Origin: a virus
DNA length: 31,491 bases
Reading direction: 5' to 3' (one strand)
IMG/VR virus record: IMGVR_UViG_3300042466_000610
Span: 1 to 31,491 of that record
Both the position numbers and the translations under genes were made by a program. The notes under the pieces are model-generated. The model made no database searches and was not told the DNA's origin. It worked only from the letters and a program-made list of their open reading frames with translations. Each line of letters begins with the position of its first letter. Position 1 is the stretch's first letter. Shown here piece by piece: positions 1 through 8,816 of this stretch.

Positions 1-657
1 ACAAAAGATACTGAAGACGCAATTATAGAATACAATCTATCGGATAATCAACGTATTAAAGATTTATTATATAGAGATAGAATTAAGCCTGCATTTGATA
101 AACTAGCAGAAATAGTTTACAACAAATGGAAGTTTTCATATTTTGATGATGACCCACAAGATGTGATGTGTGAAGTTGTTGCTTTTATGATTGAAAAAAT
201 TCACATGTATAAAAATGGAAAAGGTAAAGCCTTTTCTTATTTCACAATTGTTGCGAGAAACTATTTGATTTTAAATAACAACGCAAATTATAAAAGATAT
301 AAAGATACAGATATAATGTCTGCAATGCCAGACCATTGGGATACTGAAAATAATTTTACAGAAGAAGTCCGTAATGATGACCATAGAACTTTTAATGTAG
401 TAATGTTGAATTATTGGGATAAACATTTAGAAAATTTCTTTCCTAAAAAACGAGATTTACAAATAGCAGATTCGGTTTTAGAATTATTTAGAAGAGCAGA
501 ATACATAGAAAATTTCAATAAAAAATCTCTTTATCTACTTATTAGAGAGATGACCGGTCACCCAACTCATTATATTACTAAAGTTGTTAATAAGATGAGA
601 GAAAGACAAATGGAACTATATAATGAGTTTGAAAGAGATGGTGATATAAAAATTTAA
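1..657 (+). CDS. Probable T4 gp55-like late sigma factor (partial, N-terminus off window)
   Basis: The reading frame is open from base 1 to a TAA at 655-657, giving 218 residues with no start inside the window; the first ATG (163) lies mid-domain. The stretch from about residue 25 onward (RDRIKPAFDKLAEIVYNKW, then DPQDVMCEVVAFMIEKI, then KAFSYFTIVARNYLI) looks like sigma region 2: helices followed by the 'aYf...arN' pattern that gp55-family proteins and group 4 sigma factors carry near the -10 binding surface. In T4, gp55 directs host RNA polymerase to late promoters. The C-terminal part (about residues 140-218) is helical and basic and does not resemble a full sigma region 4. It sits four bases before the carbamoyltransferase. 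The family call rests on pattern and context; a short unrelated helical regulator remains possible. Confidence 0.6.
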   Translation, partial: TKDTEDAIIEYNLSDNQRIKDLLYRDRIKPAFDKLAEIVYNKWKFSYFDDDPQDVMCEVVAFMIEKIHMYKNGKGKAFSYFTIVARNYLILNNNANYKRYKDTDIMSAMPDHWDTENNFTEEVRNDDHRTFNVVMLNYWDKHLENFFPKKRDLQIADSVLELFRRAEYIENFNKKSLYLLIREMTGHPTHYITKVVNKMRERQMELYNEFERDGDIKI

Positions 658-661
658 TATT

Positions 662-2359
662 ATGATTCAATTAGGAATATCCGCATTTTACCACGATTCA
701 GCAGCTGCATTGCTTATAGATGGTAAGGTAGTATTTGCAATAGAAGAAGAAAAATTATCTGGTATAAAACATGATAATTCGTTTCCATTAAAAGCTATAG
801 AAGCATGTTTATCACACGCTCAAATTACAATAGATGAAGTTGATATCCTTTGTTGGTATGAAGTACCAAATATCAAATATGACAGAGTTAGTAAAACATT
901 AGGAAAAAGATGGATTAAATATTTCAAAACTTGGAATAAATTTAAAAAAGAATTTAAAGCAACAGAGGGAAATTTAAAACAATATATAAAAGATACTATT
1001 GGGTATGATAGTGTAATTACATTTACAAAACATCATTTATCTCATTTAGCTTTATCTTTTTACACATCACCGTTTGATGAAGCTATTGGAATTTCAATTG
1101 ATGGAGTCGGTGAATGGGATACTATCTCAATTGCGGAATGTAATTCAAATGGTATTAATGAAATTAAAACAGTAAAATTCCCAAATTCATTGGGGTTAGT
1201 ATATTCAACTATAACTTCATATTTAGGATTTAAACCAAATAGTGGTGAGTATAAAGTAATGGGTTTGGCCCCATACGGAGATTCTTCAAAATATAACGAA
1301 TTATTTGATACATTCGTATCGTTGGATACAGTTAATTTAATTAATATAAATCAGAAGTATTTCACATGGGAATATTCTAATACAGATATGTTTACATTGG
1401 ATTTAATTAAACTGATAGGATTTGAACCACGCGAACCTGAATCTAAATTAGAACAACATCACATGGATTTAGCAGCTGCTTTACAAAGGTGGTATGAGCG
1501 GTGTTTATATTACATCATTAATAACTCATGTAGTTATTCTGATAATTCAAATTTAGTATTAGGAGGAGGATGCGCGTATAATGGAACTGCTAATGGTAAA
1601 ATAAAAAAACATTGTGGTATTAAGAATGTATGGATTCCCTACTCACCATCTGATGCGGGTTCTGCAATTGGAGCCTGTTTATATGTATGGCATGATGTAA
1701 TTGGAAATCCTAAAGTAAAAGGTGGTGATAATCAATCTCCATATTTAGGACCCGAATTTAGTAAAGAATATGTATTAAATATTATAGATGGGATAGGAGA
1801 TATATCTTTCAAATACTATAAAAATACTGATACATTATTAAGTAAAACTGCCAATTTAATTAAAGAAGGAAATATAATTGGTTGGTTTCAAGGTAGAACC
1901 GAATTTGGTGCAAGAGCATTAGGTAATCGTTCTATATTAGCTAATCCACATTTATCAGATGTAAGAGATAGAATTAATAAGGTTGTCAAAAAGAGAGAAA
2001 TGTTTAGACCATTTGCTCCATCAGTAACACATGAAGATTATCAAAATTATTTTAAATCGGAAGAAGATGTTCCGTATATGAATCAAGTAGTTCAGGTTAT
2101 TTCAGAAACATCAATTCCATCAGTAACGCATGTTGATAATAGTGCTAGAATACAGACTGTAACAAATGAACAAAATCCCTTATATTATAGTTTATTAAAA
2201 GAATTTGAAAAAATAACAGGAACACCAATTTTACTAAATACATCTTTCAATTTGAGAGGTCAAACTATGGTTAATGACCCTGCTACCGCAGTTAAAACAT
2301 TTAATAATTGTGATATGGATTATTTAGTTATTGGAAATTATATAGTAAGTAAAATATGA
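662..2359 (+). CDS. NodU/TobZ-family O-carbamoyltransferase
   Basis: This 565-residue protein has the two-domain layout and usual length of the carbamoyltransferase family. The N-terminal Kae1-like domain starts with GISAFYHDSAAAL (residues 5-17). It carries the metal-binding H124-H-L-S-H128 cluster, a DGVGEWD segment (148-154), YKVMGLAPYG (197-206) and a glycine-rich LGGGCAYN nucleotide-binding loop. The C-terminal YrdC-like domain begins near GWFQGRTEFGARALGNRS (407-424) and ends with the typical LLNTSFN and DYLVIGN segments. Family members transfer a carbamoyl group from carbamoyl phosphate, through carbamoyl-AMP, to a hydroxyl on a sugar or antibiotic. Some phage members have been reported to carbamoylate 5-hydroxymethylcytosine. 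It overlaps the next gene by ATGA, so the two are probably translated together. The substrate cannot be read from sequence; DNA bases, capsular sugars or a virion glycan are all possible. Confidence 0.93.
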   Translation: MIQLGISAFYHDSAAALLIDGKVVFAIEEEKLSGIKHDNSFPLKAIEACLSHAQITIDEVDILCWYEVPNIKYDRVSKTLGKRWIKYFKTWNKFKKEFKATEGNLKQYIKDTIGYDSVITFTKHHLSHLALSFYTSPFDEAIGISIDGVGEWDTISIAECNSNGINEIKTVKFPNSLGLVYSTITSYLGFKPNSGEYKVMGLAPYGDSSKYNELFDTFVSLDTVNLININQKYFTWEYSNTDMFTLDLIKLIGFEPREPESKLEQHHMDLAAALQRWYERCLYYIINNSCSYSDNSNLVLGGGCAYNGTANGKIKKHCGIKNVWIPYSPSDAGSAIGACLYVWHDVIGNPKVKGGDNQSPYLGPEFSKEYVLNIIDGIGDISFKYYKNTDTLLSKTANLIKEGNIIGWFQGRTEFGARALGNRSILANPHLSDVRDRINKVVKKREMFRPFAPSVTHEDYQNYFKSEEDVPYMNQVVQVISETSIPSVTHVDNSARIQTVTNEQNPLYYSLLKEFEKITGTPILLNTSFNLRGQTMVNDPATAVKTFNNCDMDYLVIGNYIVSKI

Positions 2360-3123
2360 TATTACATGCATACGGTGATTCTTGGACCGAAGGTGAAGGT
2401 TGTAATTTAGAAATAGAGAAAAGTTTAAAAAACCAAGACCTTATAGTTTATAGAAATCAGCATTCTTGGGTAAAAAATTTAGCAGAAAAATTAGAATTAA
2501 AATGGATTAATAATGGTAAAAGTGGTAATCCAAATGCTGTTATTTTTAATTCAATAATTGATGATGTAGTTAATGGTAGAATAAAAGAGGGAGATTTGGT
2601 AGTAATTCTTTGGAGTTCATCTTTAAGAGATTATGCCGCATTTTTACCACGTCAACAATGGGTTAGTTGGTCTGTAAAGCACTTACTCAATTTACCTGAA
2701 AAATTTACACACTCATACAAAAGTAATGATTCTGTTTATGATAAATTTCTTTCGGAATATAAGTCTTTTTTTCTTAATCAAATGTTTAGTCAAAATTACT
2801 ATAATATAGTAAATCAGAATTATATTATTTTTTTACAAAAACTTTTTGAATGTTATGGTGTAAACTATTTTATGGGAGATGCGTTTGATAAAATGATTGT
2901 AGATTTAGATATTAAAGATGATATATCTCATTTAATTAATAAAAATAATTATTATTATTTTTCTAAAAAAACTTTAAAAGATTATTTAAAGCAAACCAAT
3001 ACAGATTGTTTTGAATCAAATGAAATGATAGAAAAAAACCCCGCACAACATCCTAATGAAATTGGGTATAATCTAATAAGTGAAGAAATCTATAATTATA
3101 TAGTAAATAAGAATATATTATGA
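2356..3123 (+). CDS. SGNH/GDSL-type hydrolase (copy 1)
   Basis: This 255-residue protein has the block I motif YGDSWTEG with nucleophile Ser9, a block II-like glycine in INNGKSGNPN (about residues 51-60), and a C-terminal HPNEIGY with candidate catalytic His232. The Asp that usually lies three residues before this His is replaced (PAQH), so catalysis would rely on a Ser-His dyad or another acid. SGNH enzymes remove acyl or acetyl groups from sugars, lipids and other esters. There is no signal peptide, so it acts in the cytoplasm or within the virion. Its start overlaps the carbamoyltransferase stop (ATGA) and its own stop overlaps the next start in the same way. A related enzyme lies on the minus strand at 25531-26145. 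The natural substrate is unknown. Confidence 0.85.
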   Translation: MILHAYGDSWTEGEGCNLEIEKSLKNQDLIVYRNQHSWVKNLAEKLELKWINNGKSGNPNAVIFNSIIDDVVNGRIKEGDLVVILWSSSLRDYAAFLPRQQWVSWSVKHLLNLPEKFTHSYKSNDSVYDKFLSEYKSFFLNQMFSQNYYNIVNQNYIIFLQKLFECYGVNYFMGDAFDKMIVDLDIKDDISHLINKNNYYYFSKKTLKDYLKQTNTDCFESNEMIEKNPAQHPNEIGYNLISEEIYNYIVNKNIL

Positions 3124-3524
3124 GCACAGAATTTCAATTATTTGATGGTAAAAATTTATCATCACTATTTAAAGATATTTACGATAATCAGCAAGTAAAG
3201 AAGAAGAACATTTCAGAAATGATTGAATCACTTCGTAAATTAATTAAGAGTGTAGGTGAAGCAACTGTCATAGCTCCAATTATTAGAGACTTAATCGATT
3301 CATCCATTAAGAATGATGACCATTTAATTAAGTTGGCTACAATTGCACAACGATTGGCTCAAGCTGAAGCTAAAGGCATTGGTGAAGATGGTTGGTTAAG
3401 TGAAACTGAAAAAGCACAATTACTAAACGAATTAGAAGATACTATAAATGAAGTAGAAAAAAAATCAGATGAAAAGTTATTAGATATTCAGGTTGAAATT
3501 GAAGAAATAAAAACTAAATTATAA
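3120..3524 (+). CDS. Small helical/coiled-coil protein of the baseplate operon
   Basis: This 134-residue acidic protein is not recognised. It is almost wholly helical by composition. Residues 25-75 contain amphipathic helices, and the last 40 residues (LLNELEDTINEVEKKSD onward) form a likely coiled coil rich in Glu, Lys and Leu. It has no cysteines, membrane segments or signal peptide. It starts on the stop of the SGNH gene (ATGA) and its TAA overlaps the start of the gp5-like spike gene (TAATG). That placement suggests a structural or assembly protein of the baseplate hub, or a chaperone for the spike. This is inferred from position only. Confidence 0.75.
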   Translation: MSTEFQLFDGKNLSSLFKDIYDNQQVKKKNISEMIESLRKLIKSVGEATVIAPIIRDLIDSSIKNDDHLIKLATIAQRLAQAEAKGIGEDGWLSETEKAQLLNELEDTINEVEKKSDEKLLDIQVEIEEIKTKL

Positions 3525-4768
3525 TGGCAGATACCCAAAGTAATATATTTGGATTTTTAGCAACCGTAGATAATGTATACGGTACAACAACTGAATTGTT
3601 AACCAAAGAACCAGGTGAAGCAGGACTTGATTCTATTTCAATATACAATGATAATAAAACATTTTCGGATAAAGATGCTAGAATGTATGGTGCAATTACA
3701 TACAGAAGAGAAAGTAATATTAAAGTAGATGATTACGCATTCCCATTTGATAAAAATAATTTTACATTTCCAATCAAAGGAGAAACGGTAGTTATAGTAA
3801 AACTACATAATCAATCATTTTATTTACCATATACAAATACTCCTTATTCAAATTATAGAAGAGATTATACAACTTATTATGCTACGTTAGAGGAAGATGT
3901 AGAAGTACCTGCTGGAAAACAGGGTGGTGGTTCTATGGCTAATACTGCTGCTACTGGTGGTAAAACAAATGCAAAAACTAAAACTAAAGATAAAAACGAA
4001 TATGTAGTAAATGAAAAAATTAAATTTTTAAAACCATCAAACGGTGATACTATTATAAGTGGTAGAGTTGGTAACACAATTCGTTTTAGCGAGTTTTTTT
4101 TAACTGAAGATAGTAAAACATCATCTCCATCTATTTTTATTCGTAATAAACAGAATCCAGAATTGGATTCAAAAAAAATAGGTGAATTAGTAGATGAGGA
4201 TATTAACAAAGATGGTACATCAATTTATATAACTTCTGGTAAAGTAAAAATACCATTTAAAGAAACCGTAGCCAAAACTAAAACTGCATTCAAAGAATAT
4301 CCCGCATCTGATAAATTAAAAGGTGACCAATTATTTATAAATTCGGATAGAATAATTCTTTCTTCGAAAGCAAGTGAATTTATTATATTTGGTAAAGGAA
4401 ACACTGGTATATTAACTGATGGTAATTTTACAATTGATGCAGAAAAAGAAGTATATGTTCACAACAATAAAAATATAACAATACACTCAAAAGGTTCTAA
4501 TCAAATATTCCTTAATTCCGATAGTGGTAAAGTATTTATAGGAAAGAACATTGGAGTAGGACAAGAAGGTGCAGATGTACAACAAATGGTGTTGGGAGGA
4601 GAACTTGTTAAGATATTAAAAGATTTAATAAGTGCTATTTTAGAACAACAATATTTAACTCCATCTGGACCATCCAAGGTTAGTCCTGAAAACGCAGCTG
4701 CATTTCAATCAATAAACTCACAATTAAAAACTATATTATCTGCTAATAATTATTTAAGTAAAACCTAA
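3524..4768 (+). CDS. gp5-like baseplate central spike protein, no lysozyme domain
   Basis: This 414-residue protein resembles the spike of contractile tails. An OB-fold-like region spans about residues 55-105 (MYGAITYRR, then FPIKGETVVIVK, as in VgrG/gp5 OB domains). A Gly/Ala/Lys-rich linker covers 129-158. Next comes GDTIISGRVGNTIRFSE (174-190), a phrase typical of hub proteins in T4-like phages. Residues 268-345 are short repeated beta strands (INSDRIILSSK, GNFTIDAEKEVYVH, NITIHSKGSNQIFLNSDSGKVFIG) that fit an intertwined trimeric beta-helix needle. The tail (355-410) is helical. T4 gp5 carries a lysozyme between the OB-fold and the needle; here only the low-complexity linker occupies that place, so the cell wall must be opened by another protein. 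Its TAA overlaps the next ATG. Confidence 0.8.
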   Translation: MADTQSNIFGFLATVDNVYGTTTELLTKEPGEAGLDSISIYNDNKTFSDKDARMYGAITYRRESNIKVDDYAFPFDKNNFTFPIKGETVVIVKLHNQSFYLPYTNTPYSNYRRDYTTYYATLEEDVEVPAGKQGGGSMANTAATGGKTNAKTKTKDKNEYVVNEKIKFLKPSNGDTIISGRVGNTIRFSEFFLTEDSKTSSPSIFIRNKQNPELDSKKIGELVDEDINKDGTSIYITSGKVKIPFKETVAKTKTAFKEYPASDKLKGDQLFINSDRIILSSKASEFIIFGKGNTGILTDGNFTIDAEKEVYVHNNKNITIHSKGSNQIFLNSDSGKVFIGKNIGVGQEGADVQQMVLGGELVKILKDLISAILEQQYLTPSGPSKVSPENAAAFQSINSQLKTILSANNYLSKT

Positions 4769-5763
4769 TGGCTATAAATTTAAATAAAGCGAAACAAATT
4801 TTTAAAGGAGGAATCTCTAATAGTTGGACGGATTTTTATTTAAATATGGCATTAGAAATGTCAGAAAATTACCTTAAAGCTAAAGGAGTTGCAATAGGTG
4901 CTTCCGTTTTAGGAGGAACTTCCATCGTTGGTGACCTTGGTGTTATTAGTGATAATGTATCAGAAACAGAATTAAATAATACAATTAATAATTATTGGTT
5001 TGCTCAATCTTTAACTGAAGAATACGATAAAGTTATAAAAGGTGGTAAAACTCTGATAGGTGGTGTTCCATTTGAAGGAAATGTTGAAGCAATGGAAAGA
5101 ACTTTATTTTTAATTTTAAATAACACTACAGTAAGTAAAACGGGAGATTTATTAAGGGATATCGGACCAGCAATTCAGGCATATTGGCTGGGGGCTCAAT
5201 CAGCTAAAATACCCGTCCCAAATATACCATGTGCTGGTGCAGTTGCAAATTTAACAACAAATGTTGGATTTAATTTATCTCCTGGAATATGGACACCAAT
5301 TATTGTGAATGCCAACGGAAGTATTTCTCCTTTTTTATTAAATTTTATAATATCCGCATCAGTACATTTACTAACTGTAGGTGGACTATTTATCTGTAAT
5401 TGTACATACCCACCACCAGCACCACCTGCACCTGGAGTATTACCTTGGGCAGGTTATTTTGTTAAACCATTTAGCGGTAACCCATTAAGTTCTTTAGATT
5501 TTAAAGATATGAGAAACCTTGCACTATTAGTTACAGCAGATACGTTATCTGGTGTTACAAATACCATAACTCAAAATGAAACTGAAACCGACGTAGTTTC
5601 TCAACTTGCAACAACTATAGCTAAAGGATTTATAGAAGGTGAAGAAACCCAAGAACCGCAAATTGCAGCTGCTATAAAATCTATAATATATGGAGATGAG
5701 GCAGGGATGGCAGAATCATCTACATTACTATCAACGGATAATTTTATTTCAATTGCAAGGTAA
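4768..5763 (+). CDS. Putative virion/baseplate hub protein, unknown function
   Basis: This 331-residue protein is not recognised. Residues 1-60 are helical (MALEMSENYLKAKGVAIGASV). Its centre is hydrophobic and Gly/Ala-rich, and a strongly apolar stretch at about 188-210 (FLLNFIISASVHLLTVGGLF) could be a membrane or pore segment. This is followed by a CNC motif and the Pro-rich YPPPAPPAPG. The C-terminus holds helices and an acidic GEETQEP. It lies between the spike gene and the gp25/gp6 wedge genes, overlapping the spike stop by one base, which suggests a tail or baseplate role such as hub, tape-associated or membrane-contacting component. A 54-base gap with a candidate promoter follows it. 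Confidence 0.75.
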   Translation: MAINLNKAKQIFKGGISNSWTDFYLNMALEMSENYLKAKGVAIGASVLGGTSIVGDLGVISDNVSETELNNTINNYWFAQSLTEEYDKVIKGGKTLIGGVPFEGNVEAMERTLFLILNNTTVSKTGDLLRDIGPAIQAYWLGAQSAKIPVPNIPCAGAVANLTTNVGFNLSPGIWTPIIVNANGSISPFLLNFIISASVHLLTVGGLFICNCTYPPPAPPAPGVLPWAGYFVKPFSGNPLSSLDFKDMRNLALLVTADTLSGVTNTITQNETETDVVSQLATTIAKGFIEGEETQEPQIAAAIKSIIYGDEAGMAESSTLLSTDNFISIAR

Positions 5764-5785
5764 ATCGGTGTAAATTTTAACTTAT

Positions 5786-5796
5786 TATATTTATTA
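5786..5796 (+). promoter_or_regulatory. Candidate phage late promoter motif (TATATTTATTA)
   Basis: An ATATTTATT core in the 54-base gap ends about 21 bases before the ATG at 5818. It differs in one base from the repeated ATATTTATA motif found in other gaps of this window. It is an AT-rich motif, so the single site is weak; the positional recurrence is what supports it. Confidence 0.45.
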
Positions 5797-5817
5797 ACAA
5801 ATAGAACAATAATTTTT

Positions 5818-6345
5818 ATGAAATCAGATATTTTATTATCACTAATTAAAGAAGTGGTTAAGAATGAAGTAAAAGCACAAGTTAAAGAAGAAGTTGCTAA
5901 ACTTATCAAATCTGGTGCGGTTACTTTAAATTTACCAAAAAAACCAACTGCTCCTACTCTAAAGGAAGCAATTAAATCGGTAGACCCATTTGAGGCTGCA
6001 ACTTCCGCGTTACAACAAAGTAGAAAAGTAGTACAACCTCAACCAAAACCTCAAATCAAAAAGGAATTTTCCAAAGACCCGATGATTAATGAGATTCTTA
6101 ATATGACTCAACCATTTTCAGCAGAGCAACGTAAAGAAGGTGCTCAATCGGTAAGTAGTGTATTGGATATGATTAAACCAGAATTAAGGGTTGATGATAG
6201 TGATTGGGAAACTATGGATTTTAGAGAATCAAATATTCCTCAAAACATTCCACAACAATTGGAATCAACTGGTGATGGGTTACAAGATGCTACAATAAAA
6301 GCATTAACAAGAGATTATTCAGAATTAGTAAAACGATTTAAATAA
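5818..6345 (+). CDS. Hypothetical structural/assembly protein upstream of gp25
   Basis: This 175-residue protein is not recognised. Residues 1-32 form a basic amphipathic helix (LLSLIKEVVKNEVKAQVKEE) likely to be a coiled coil. A Pro/Lys-rich linker follows (NLPKKPTAP; later QPQPKPQIKKE at about 73-83). Next are a helix with DPMINEILNMTQPF (about 87-100), an acidic patch VDDSDWETMDF, and a C-terminal helix LTRDYSELVKRF. The layout of short helices joined by disordered linkers suits a small tail assembly or baseplate connector protein. It is the first gene after a candidate late promoter and its TAA overlaps the gp25-like start, so the two are probably co-expressed. Confidence 0.75.
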   Translation: MKSDILLSLIKEVVKNEVKAQVKEEVAKLIKSGAVTLNLPKKPTAPTLKEAIKSVDPFEAATSALQQSRKVVQPQPKPQIKKEFSKDPMINEILNMTQPFSAEQRKEGAQSVSSVLDMIKPELRVDDSDWETMDFRESNIPQNIPQQLESTGDGLQDATIKALTRDYSELVKRFK

Positions 6346-6782
6346 TGGCAATAGAGTTAGGTAACGTAAAAGTAGCAGATTTAGCGGAAAATGATTATAA
6401 GATATTAGGAATTGGGATATGCAAATCTTCAAATTCTAATGGTGTATTTTCTACAAACTACACTACTCTAACTCAAGCAAAAGATAATTTAAAAAACCTA
6501 ATACTAACAAAAAAGGGAGAAAGATTAATGAATCCTGATTTTGGGTGTGATGTTTGGTTGGTGTTATTTGAACAGATGGATGGTGCTACAATTGAATCAA
6601 GAATTGAAACATCTATTGTAGATGCAGTTGATACTTGGCTACCATATTTAAGTTTAACTTCAATAGTATTTGATTACGATGATAATGATATTGATACAAA
6701 CAGAATATCGTTAGACATTCAATTTGCGTTAGCATCAAATCCAAATTTAACAGAATCAGTACAAATAAATATAAATAATTAG
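6345..6782 (+). CDS. 25: gp25-like baseplate wedge protein (GPW/gp25 family)
   Basis: This 145-residue protein has the size and core signature of the GPW/gp25 family. AKDNLKNLILTKKGERLMNPDFGC spans about residues 45-68, including the conserved Gly-Glu-Arg and the Asp-Phe-Gly turn. It is followed by a helix IETSIVDAVDTWLPYL (87-102) and beta strands with alternating acidic residues. In T4, gp25 is part of the wedge core bundle with gp6 and gp7 and contacts the first sheath ring. The neighbouring gp6-like gene, two bases downstream, fits the usual gp25-gp6 order in T4-like and related contractile systems. No lysozyme activity is implied. Confidence 0.9.
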   Translation: MAIELGNVKVADLAENDYKILGIGICKSSNSNGVFSTNYTTLTQAKDNLKNLILTKKGERLMNPDFGCDVWLVLFEQMDGATIESRIETSIVDAVDTWLPYLSLTSIVFDYDDNDIDTNRISLDIQFALASNPNLTESVQININN

Positions 6783-6784
6783 TA

Positions 6785-8815
6785 ATGGCAATTAATCCAT
6801 CAAATAAAAGTTGGGGTAGTGATACAAAAAACATCAATTACATTGGTAAAGATTTTGCTACGTTTAAGCAAAATTTGATAGATTTTACTAAAACCTATTT
6901 CCCAAATACATATTCAGATTTTAATGAAGCATCACCTGGTATGGTGTTTATTGAACAAGCTGCAGCAATTGGAGATGTTCTTTCATTTTACCAAGATACT
7001 CAATTAAAAGAATCAATGTTATCACACGCTACGGAACGTAAAAATGTGGTATCATTGGCACAATCTATGGGGTATAAGCCCAAAGTAACTTCACCTGCTA
7101 TAACTACATTAACCGTTTATCAATTAATACCATCGGTGTATAATGCGCAAAACAACAGTGGTACAAATTATGAAGCTGATTCTAGATTCTACTTTAAAAT
7201 AAAAGCTGGATTTGAGGTACAATCATCTACAAATAGTAATGTATCGTTTATAACAACTGATGCAATTGATTTTGCAAGCCCAACTGATAGGACAATTGAA
7301 GTATATGAGAGGGATGCTACGACAGGTACTCCTACTCAATATTTAGTATCTAAAAAAATTAAAGCCATATCAGCTAGAGAAAATACTACTGGTATTACAT
7401 TAGGTAGTGATACGGATTATCCAACTATCCAATTATCCGAAACTAACATTATACAAATAGTATCAATAGCAGATTCAAATAATAACAAATATTACGAAGT
7501 TCCATATTTGGCTCAAGAAAGTATATTTGTAGAACAACCCAATGTGAATGAATTATCATACTATTCTGGTTCAGTTCCATATATTTTAGAAGTACAAAAA
7601 GTACCTCGTAGATTTTCTGTAAAAATTAATTCGGATAATACAACCGAAATACAATTTGGAAGTGGTGATGTTAATTTAAGAGATGAGCAAATATTACCCA
7701 ATACAAAAAATATAGGATTAGGTTTGGCAAATTCTGTTAATAGATTAAATCACGGAATTGACCCATCTAATTTTTTAAAAACTAATACATTTGGTATAGC
7801 ACCTGCTGGACAAACATTAACTATAAAGTATTTAACAGGTGGTGGAATTGCATCAAATGTGAATGTTGGTGATTTAACAAAAATTCAAAAAGTTGAATTT
7901 GATGATGATTTGTTAGCTATACCATCTGGAATTGTTGGAATGTATAACTCATTTAAATCATCAATTGCAGTAGAAAATTTGGAACCTGCAATAGGGGGTA
8001 GAGGAGCAGAAAGTATTGAAGAAATTAGACAAAATGCTTTAGCAACATTTGGTTCACAAAACAGAGCAGTAACTAAACAGGATTATATAGTAAGAGCATT
8101 ATCATTGCCAGAAAGATATGGAAGTGTTGCGAAAGTGTATGTATCACAAGATGGTGAGATAGATAATAATTCACCCGCATCTATTTTATCTAGTCCAGCA
8201 TCTATCGCAGAATTTACTAATTTAGTAGACGGATTTAAGGGTATGAGTAAATCTGATATCCAAGGTGAATTAATTAAATATCTTTCAACTAAAAAATCAT
8301 CATTGAATGAAGTAAATAACCCATTTGCAATTAATATGTATGTTTTAGGGTATGATGTTAATAAACATTTAACTCCAATAAATCAGGCAGTTAAACAGAA
8401 CCTAAAAACATATTTAGGAGAGTATCGAATGATTACAGATGCGGTGAATATGATTGATGGATTTGTTGTAAATATAGGTGTTGACTTTGATGTAATATGT
8501 TATTCAAACTACAATAAAAGAGAAGTTGTTACCAATTGTTTAGTTAAAGTACAAGATTACTTTAATATAGATAATTGGACATTTAATAAACCAATAAACA
8601 TTTCTGAATTAGAATTAATACTTGCAAACGTAGAAGGAGTAATGAGTGTACCATCCGTAAAGATATCAAATTTATGTGGTGGAGATGGAAATTATTCACC
8701 AAATAAATATAACATCGATGAAGCAACTCGAGGTAAGATAGTATATCCATCTTTAGACCCTTGCATTTTCGAAGTAAAATACCCTAACAAAGATATAAAA
8801 GGAAGAGCTTTATAA
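6785..8815 (+). CDS. 6: gp6-like baseplate wedge protein (baseplate J-like)
   Basis: This 676-residue protein, close in length to T4 gp6 (660 residues), opens with SWGSDTKNINYIGKDFATFK. It then shows the J/gp6 landmark EASPGMVFIEQAAAIGDVL (about residues 48-66), with DTQLKESMLSHATERKNVV and SMGYKP after it. Later come the GRGAESIEEIRQNA motif (about 400-413) and VTKQDYIVRALSLP, both typical of baseplate J proteins. Further domains include the GFVVNIGVDFDV strand and a Cys-containing C-terminus. gp6 dimers form the inner ring that drives baseplate opening. It follows gp25 with a two-base gap, and one base separates its stop from the next ATG. Confidence 0.93.
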   Translation: MAINPSNKSWGSDTKNINYIGKDFATFKQNLIDFTKTYFPNTYSDFNEASPGMVFIEQAAAIGDVLSFYQDTQLKESMLSHATERKNVVSLAQSMGYKPKVTSPAITTLTVYQLIPSVYNAQNNSGTNYEADSRFYFKIKAGFEVQSSTNSNVSFITTDAIDFASPTDRTIEVYERDATTGTPTQYLVSKKIKAISARENTTGITLGSDTDYPTIQLSETNIIQIVSIADSNNNKYYEVPYLAQESIFVEQPNVNELSYYSGSVPYILEVQKVPRRFSVKINSDNTTEIQFGSGDVNLRDEQILPNTKNIGLGLANSVNRLNHGIDPSNFLKTNTFGIAPAGQTLTIKYLTGGGIASNVNVGDLTKIQKVEFDDDLLAIPSGIVGMYNSFKSSIAVENLEPAIGGRGAESIEEIRQNALATFGSQNRAVTKQDYIVRALSLPERYGSVAKVYVSQDGEIDNNSPASILSSPASIAEFTNLVDGFKGMSKSDIQGELIKYLSTKKSSLNEVNNPFAINMYVLGYDVNKHLTPINQAVKQNLKTYLGEYRMITDAVNMIDGFVVNIGVDFDVICYSNYNKREVVTNCLVKVQDYFNIDNWTFNKPINISELELILANVEGVMSVPSVKISNLCGGDGNYSPNKYNIDEATRGKIVYPSLDPCIFEVKYPNKDIKGRAL

Positions 8816-8816
8816 T

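Noticed and set aside
662-2359. Carbamoyltransferase as part of an antibiotic or nodulation-factor cluster
   Set aside because: Family names NodU/TobZ/CmcH suggest this, but all neighbours except the SGNH gene are phage genes and no other biosynthetic enzymes are present.
3877-4209. Minus-strand open frame of 110 codons under the spike gene
   Set aside because: It lies fully inside a well-supported gene and its composition is the reverse reading of the Lys/Thr-rich linker.
6345-6782. gp25-like protein as an active lysozyme
   Set aside because: Some databases label the family lysozyme-like, but it is a structural wedge protein and no catalytic centre is visible.
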